Below, one piece after another: positions 57,601 through 59,700 of a stretch of 59,700 bases of DNA (position 1 is the stretch's first letter; each line of letters begins with the position of its first letter). Source of the stretch: Bacillota bacterium (lineage in GTDB: Bacteria > Bacillota > Clostridia > Christensenellales > Aristaeellaceae); contig JAEWSC010000015.1 of NCBI GenBank assembly GCA_023398575.1, positions 1-59,700 of the forward strand. Reading direction: 5' to 3'. A model generated the notes under the pieces. It was given only the letters and a program-made list of their open reading frames with translations. It made no database searches and had not been told where the DNA came from. The translations under genes were made by a program, and so were the position numbers.

Positions 57601-59700
57601 AGCTGCCGATGCGGTCACATCAGCCGCTGCAGAAGGGCCGTCCGCGCAGGTATTCCCGTATTGATCCTTCAGGATAACCGCCGGCTGTGTTAAAAAGGAG
57701 TCCCCGCTGCTTGGGCCCGGCTGCGGTTCCGTACTCACTGTAAGGCTCGCAACCTCTCCGGCGGTAATGGTCTGGGTAACGGATGAATCCCGGAACCCTG
57801 TAGCCTTAATCACCAGCAGGGCAGTGTCAGGCTTCCTGAGAACGGGATTCCCGCCGGCCGGCTTAAGTGCGATAGCGTCTTTGTACACCTCATAATCCGT
57901 ACCTTCCGTCAATGAAACGCCACCAAAGGTGATGCTGCTGATGGCGCTTGCAAAGCCGGCGGTAGAATCATAATCGATACTGATTTCATAATCCACGCTG
58001 TTGTCCGAAGTATCCGCCGTAAGCGTAACGGCAGCTTTCAGCGGCAAATCAAACGCGGCGCTGCTGCCTGATACCAACCCTGAAGCAAATTCCATTACGC
58101 CTGTGCCATAGTTAAGTTGTGTGCAGGTAAGGCTGTCAAACGTTGCGACACCGCTCACGGCAGCCTTTGTCACTGTTCCGCCTATATCCCATGTTCCCGT
58201 ACCGTTAGCTGCCGATGCGGTCACATCAGCCGCTGAAGAAGGGCCGTCCGCGCAGGTATTCCCGTATTGATCCTTCAGGATAACCGTCGGCTGTGTTAAA
58301 AAGGAGTCCCCGCTGTTTATACCGGGAACGGGCTGGGTGGTAATTGCCATGGTAGTCGCCGCACCTGCGGTAATGGTCTGAGCTACGGATGAGTCATAGC
58401 ATCCTGCGGCGGAAATCACAAGATTTGCAGTTCCCGGTGCTTGCAAAGCATCATTACCGCCTGCGGGCAAAAGTGTAATCTTGCCGCTGCTGACCGTATA
58501 ATCCGCAGATGATGTAAGCGGCATGCCGCCATAGATAACGGCCGTAATTCCGCTTTCGAATATACCATCCGGTGTGAAAGTGATTTCCAGCGGATGATCC
58601 ACATCGTTGTCCGCGGTATCCGCCGTAAGAATGACGGCTGGTTTCAGCGGCGTGGTAAAAGTTGTATCCGAACTGTATGTTGTGCCGGCGGAATTATGGG
58701 CAACAATCCGGAAGTGATAGGTGGTATTTGGCGTGAGCCCCGTTATGACATGGGACACCAAAGTACCGCTTGCCCCCGAAACCGGGCTTTCAGCCGCCAC
58801 TACTTCAGAGCCGTAAGAATCCGTCTGGCCATATTGGAAAGTCACCGTGGTTGAATCGTTCATGGCGTTCACAGTGCCACGAAGTGTCGCCCCGGTAGGG
58901 GCAACGTGGCTTGCAGCATTTGTGCTGGCGGCAGGCGCCAATTTCCCTGTGGTAAAGGTGGCGTCTAGCCCTTCGATCGTCCCGGCGGTATTTACGCCTA
59001 CAGCCCTGAAATGGTAGGTTGTGTAGGGCAATAAGCCTGACAGCGCAGCGCTTACGTTTGTATTGCTCGTGCCGGTAACCGTATCCGGCGAAGCCGTAAT
59101 AGACATGCCGTAAGCGGTTGTCAGCCCATATTGGAACGTTACGGCAGTATCGGCGTTATTGGCATTCACCGTACCTGTAAGCGTCGCAGCCGAGGGGGTG
59201 ATGCTTCCTGCGCTGCCAGTGGTTACCGTTGGTGCTATAGCGGATGTGGTAAATGTCTGATCCAATCCTTCTGTTCTGCCGGTGGGATTCACCGCCACCA
59301 CGCGATAATGGTACGTAGTATTGGGAATGAGGCCAGTCAGTCCAAAACTCACCGAAGTATCGCCTGTCCCTGTTACAGGGCTTTGGTTTGCTGTCGCATA
59401 AGAACCGTAGCTGACTGACGTTCCATATTCGAATGTGACTGTTGTGCTTTCATTGTTGGCGTTCACCGTGCCGTTAAGCGTTGCCCCAGAGGATGATAAA
59501 CCGCTTGCTGCGTCTGTCGCAGCGCTAGGCGGAGCTTTGTCTGTGGTGAAGGTTGCATCCAATCCGAATGTCGTCCCGGCAGTATTTACGCCAACCGCTC
59601 TGAAGTGGTAGGTGGTATTGGGCAAAAGGCCTGTTACTGCCTTGCTGACGGAAGTATCAACCATACCGGTTGCCGGGCTTTCATCCGCGGTGACAGTTGA
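54661..59700 (-). CDS. Large SLH-domain surface protein with tandem repeats, 5' end outside the window
   Basis: The frame is open to the right edge, so the ATG at 59,664 is internal. About 1,680 codons are visible. From the N side: several fibronectin-III-like repeats (GLLPNTTYHFRAVGVNTAGT and variants), then alternating Shr/DUF1533-like repeats (LTADTSDNSVDYEISIDY, ITFGGVSLTEGTDYEVYKD) and Big-like repeats (FLTQPAVILKDQYGNTCADG), then a beta region, then SLH domains at the C-terminus (MKDHWAKEAVNDMGSRMVV, NPYADVLDTDWYYGYVKAAT, TPVTRAEAAAILRMLLIKAN). SLH domains attach proteins to secondary wall polymers. The protein is probably a long surface fibre or adhesin. Two repeats are nearly identical at DNA level. 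Confidence 0.88.
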   Translation of the reverse strand, partial: STVTADESPATGMVDTSVSKAVTGLLPNTTYHFRAVGVNTAGTTFGLDATFTTDKAPPSAATDAASGLSSSGATLNGTVNANNESTTVTFEYGTSVSYGSYATANQSPVTGTGDTSVSFGLTGLIPNTTYHYRVVAVNPTGRTEGLDQTFTTSAIAPTVTTGSAGSITPSAATLTGTVNANNADTAVTFQYGLTTAYGMSITASPDTVTGTSNTNVSAALSGLLPYTTYHFRAVGVNTAGTIEGLDATFTTGKLAPAASTNAASHVAPTGATLRGTVNAMNDSTTVTFQYGQTDSYGSEVVAAESPVSGASGTLVSHVITGLTPNTTYHFRIVAHNSAGTTYSSDTTFTTPLKPAVILTADTADNDVDHPLEITFTPDGIFESGITAVIYGGMPLTSSADYTVSSGKITLLPAGGNDALQAPGTANLVISAAGCYDSSVAQTITAGAATTMAITTQPVPGINSGDSFLTQPTVILKDQYGNTCADGPSSAADVTASAANGTGTWDIGGTVTKAAVSGVATFDSLTCTQLNYGTGVMEFASGLVSGSSAAFDLPLKAAVTLTADTSDNSVDYEISIDYDSTAGFASAISSITFGGVSLTEGTDYEVYKDAIALKPAGGNPVLRKPDTALLVIKATGFRDSSVTQTITAGEVASLTVSTEPQPGPSSGDSFLTQPAVILKDQYGNTCADGPSAAADVTASAANGTGTWDIGGTVTRAAVIGVATFNGLTCTQLKYGTGAMEFTSGLVSGSSAAFDLPLKAAVTLTADTSDNSVDHEISIDYGSASGFASAISSITFGGVSLTEGTDYEVYKDAIALKPAGGNQALTKPASALLVIKAVGFRDSSVTQSITAGEAAYLTVSAEPKPGPNSGDAFAIQPIVILKDQYGNICTDGPSAATVVTASAAAGTGKWAIGGTVSKAAVNGTAVFAGLTATQLDPGTGAVRFISGAVSGTSLAFDLPSKASVVLSANVSGNSVDDAIEIVFPSNADFEKKVTCVKIGGTVLVPGTDYTVTNGKITLKPAGGNAALRKPGMLSVTVSSAGYKESTVSQTITAGAVASIAVTTQPVPGKVSGDAFATQPKVTLYDQYGNICIDGPSSAALVTVSAAADTGTWTIGGAASRLAVNGVAAFSGLTSANLTPGKGKMDFACGSFTVSSTVFSIPERNASISAASARFDKYADSGNYKNITVTLALNGNTLDTVRNGSAALVLNTDYTVNGDTAVIKKEYLAKQPKSTIKLTFDFSQGIDPVLSITVSDSTPSSSTEGTPAVNVIVNGEGQDAGSVHTTDQDGKTETTVTVDNEKLLKILDAKGNNASVIIPVATGSSVSSVVMNGQMMAALQTSQATLKVQTETSSYTLPSDGLDMVEVAKELGEDVPKDKVQVIITISEPPAERVQVVENAAEEGNFVIVVPAVEFKVECSYNEQTVEVKNFNAYVERTIVIPDGVDPYKITTAVVVRPDKTTYHVPTKITVIDGKYYAVINSLTNSTYTVIWHPVAYEDMKDHWAKEAVNDMGSRMVVTGVDDKNYAPDIEITRADFVADVVRALGLNPDEGENPYADVLDTDWYYGYVKAATAYGLIESDGTAPFAAQETVSREEAMAMICKAMEIAQMDITLSDGEAQTLLKSYKDGQNVSEAQVMNVAACLKAEITFALPGGDMKPQTPVTRAEAAAILRMLLIKANLI
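57110..58309 (-). repeat. Two tandem 600-bp units inside the SLH surface protein gene
   Basis: Matching landmarks are exactly 600 bases apart, for example the identical block at 57,271 and 57,871 and the following 100 bases. Each unit encodes one Shr/DUF1533-like and one Big-like domain. A third, more diverged unit lies to the left near 56,520-57,110. The high identity implies recent duplication. Confidence 0.82.

Overview
The window looks like a chromosomal segment of an anaerobic clostridial Firmicute, probably a gut or other polysaccharide-rich habitat resident. The clues are four CUT1-type sugar importers without their own ATPase, YesM/YesN-type and LacI/AraC regulators, strong AGGAGG ribosome sites, a BhlA-type holin, a SpoIID-like protein and an SLH-domain surface protein. 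All four solute-binding proteins have signal peptides but no visible lipobox cysteine, which is unusual for a single-membrane Firmicute.

Positions 1-42,900 are stacked carbohydrate-use loci. (1) 889-10,087: an AraC regulator diverges from an operon of a GH172 (DUF2961) enzyme, an Lpl/Ytc-type importer, a GH2 glycosidase and a DUF4091 protein. (2) 10,588-27,947: the most interesting locus. On the minus strand are DUF6259, a binding protein, two permeases, GH172, a secreted GH183 (DUF4185) and a second GH172. Then come a LacI regulator and, on the plus strand, GH116, a FucI-type isomerase, an AraB-type ribulokinase and a GpsA-like dehydrogenase. Three copies of one LacI-type palindrome tie the two arms together. 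The families and their predicted locations fit a complete route for a D-arabinofuranose polymer: secreted endo-cleavage, import, cytoplasmic exo-cleavage, then D-arabinose to D-ribulose to D-ribulose 5-phosphate. (3) 28,338-36,462: a two-component system, an importer and an FAD-dependent oxidoreductase. (4) 36,776-42,838: a LacI regulator with a 30-bp perfect palindrome, an importer and a GH51 arabinofuranosidase.

Positions 43,000-54,250 form an accessory island of different character. It holds a BhlA-type holin, an amidase, a SpoIID-like protein and an SH3/peptidoglycan-binding protein (all three without signal peptides), two paralogous phage-type HTH regulators, a secreted SH3 protein, a secreted protein of unknown function, and several broken genes (a GH43 tail, SH3 fragments, a frameshifted secreted protein). 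The island lies between two direct copies of a 180-bp element. Each copy contains the 5' half of a tRNA-Ser(UGA)-like sequence, an intrinsic terminator and clusters of the heptamer TGCCATC. No transposase or integrase is visible in the window.

Positions 54,661-59,700 carry the 3' part of a very large surface protein with fibronectin-like, Big-like and Shr/DUF1533-like repeats and C-terminal SLH domains; its 5' end lies beyond the window. The long ORFs antisense to the GC-rich loci were treated as shadows.
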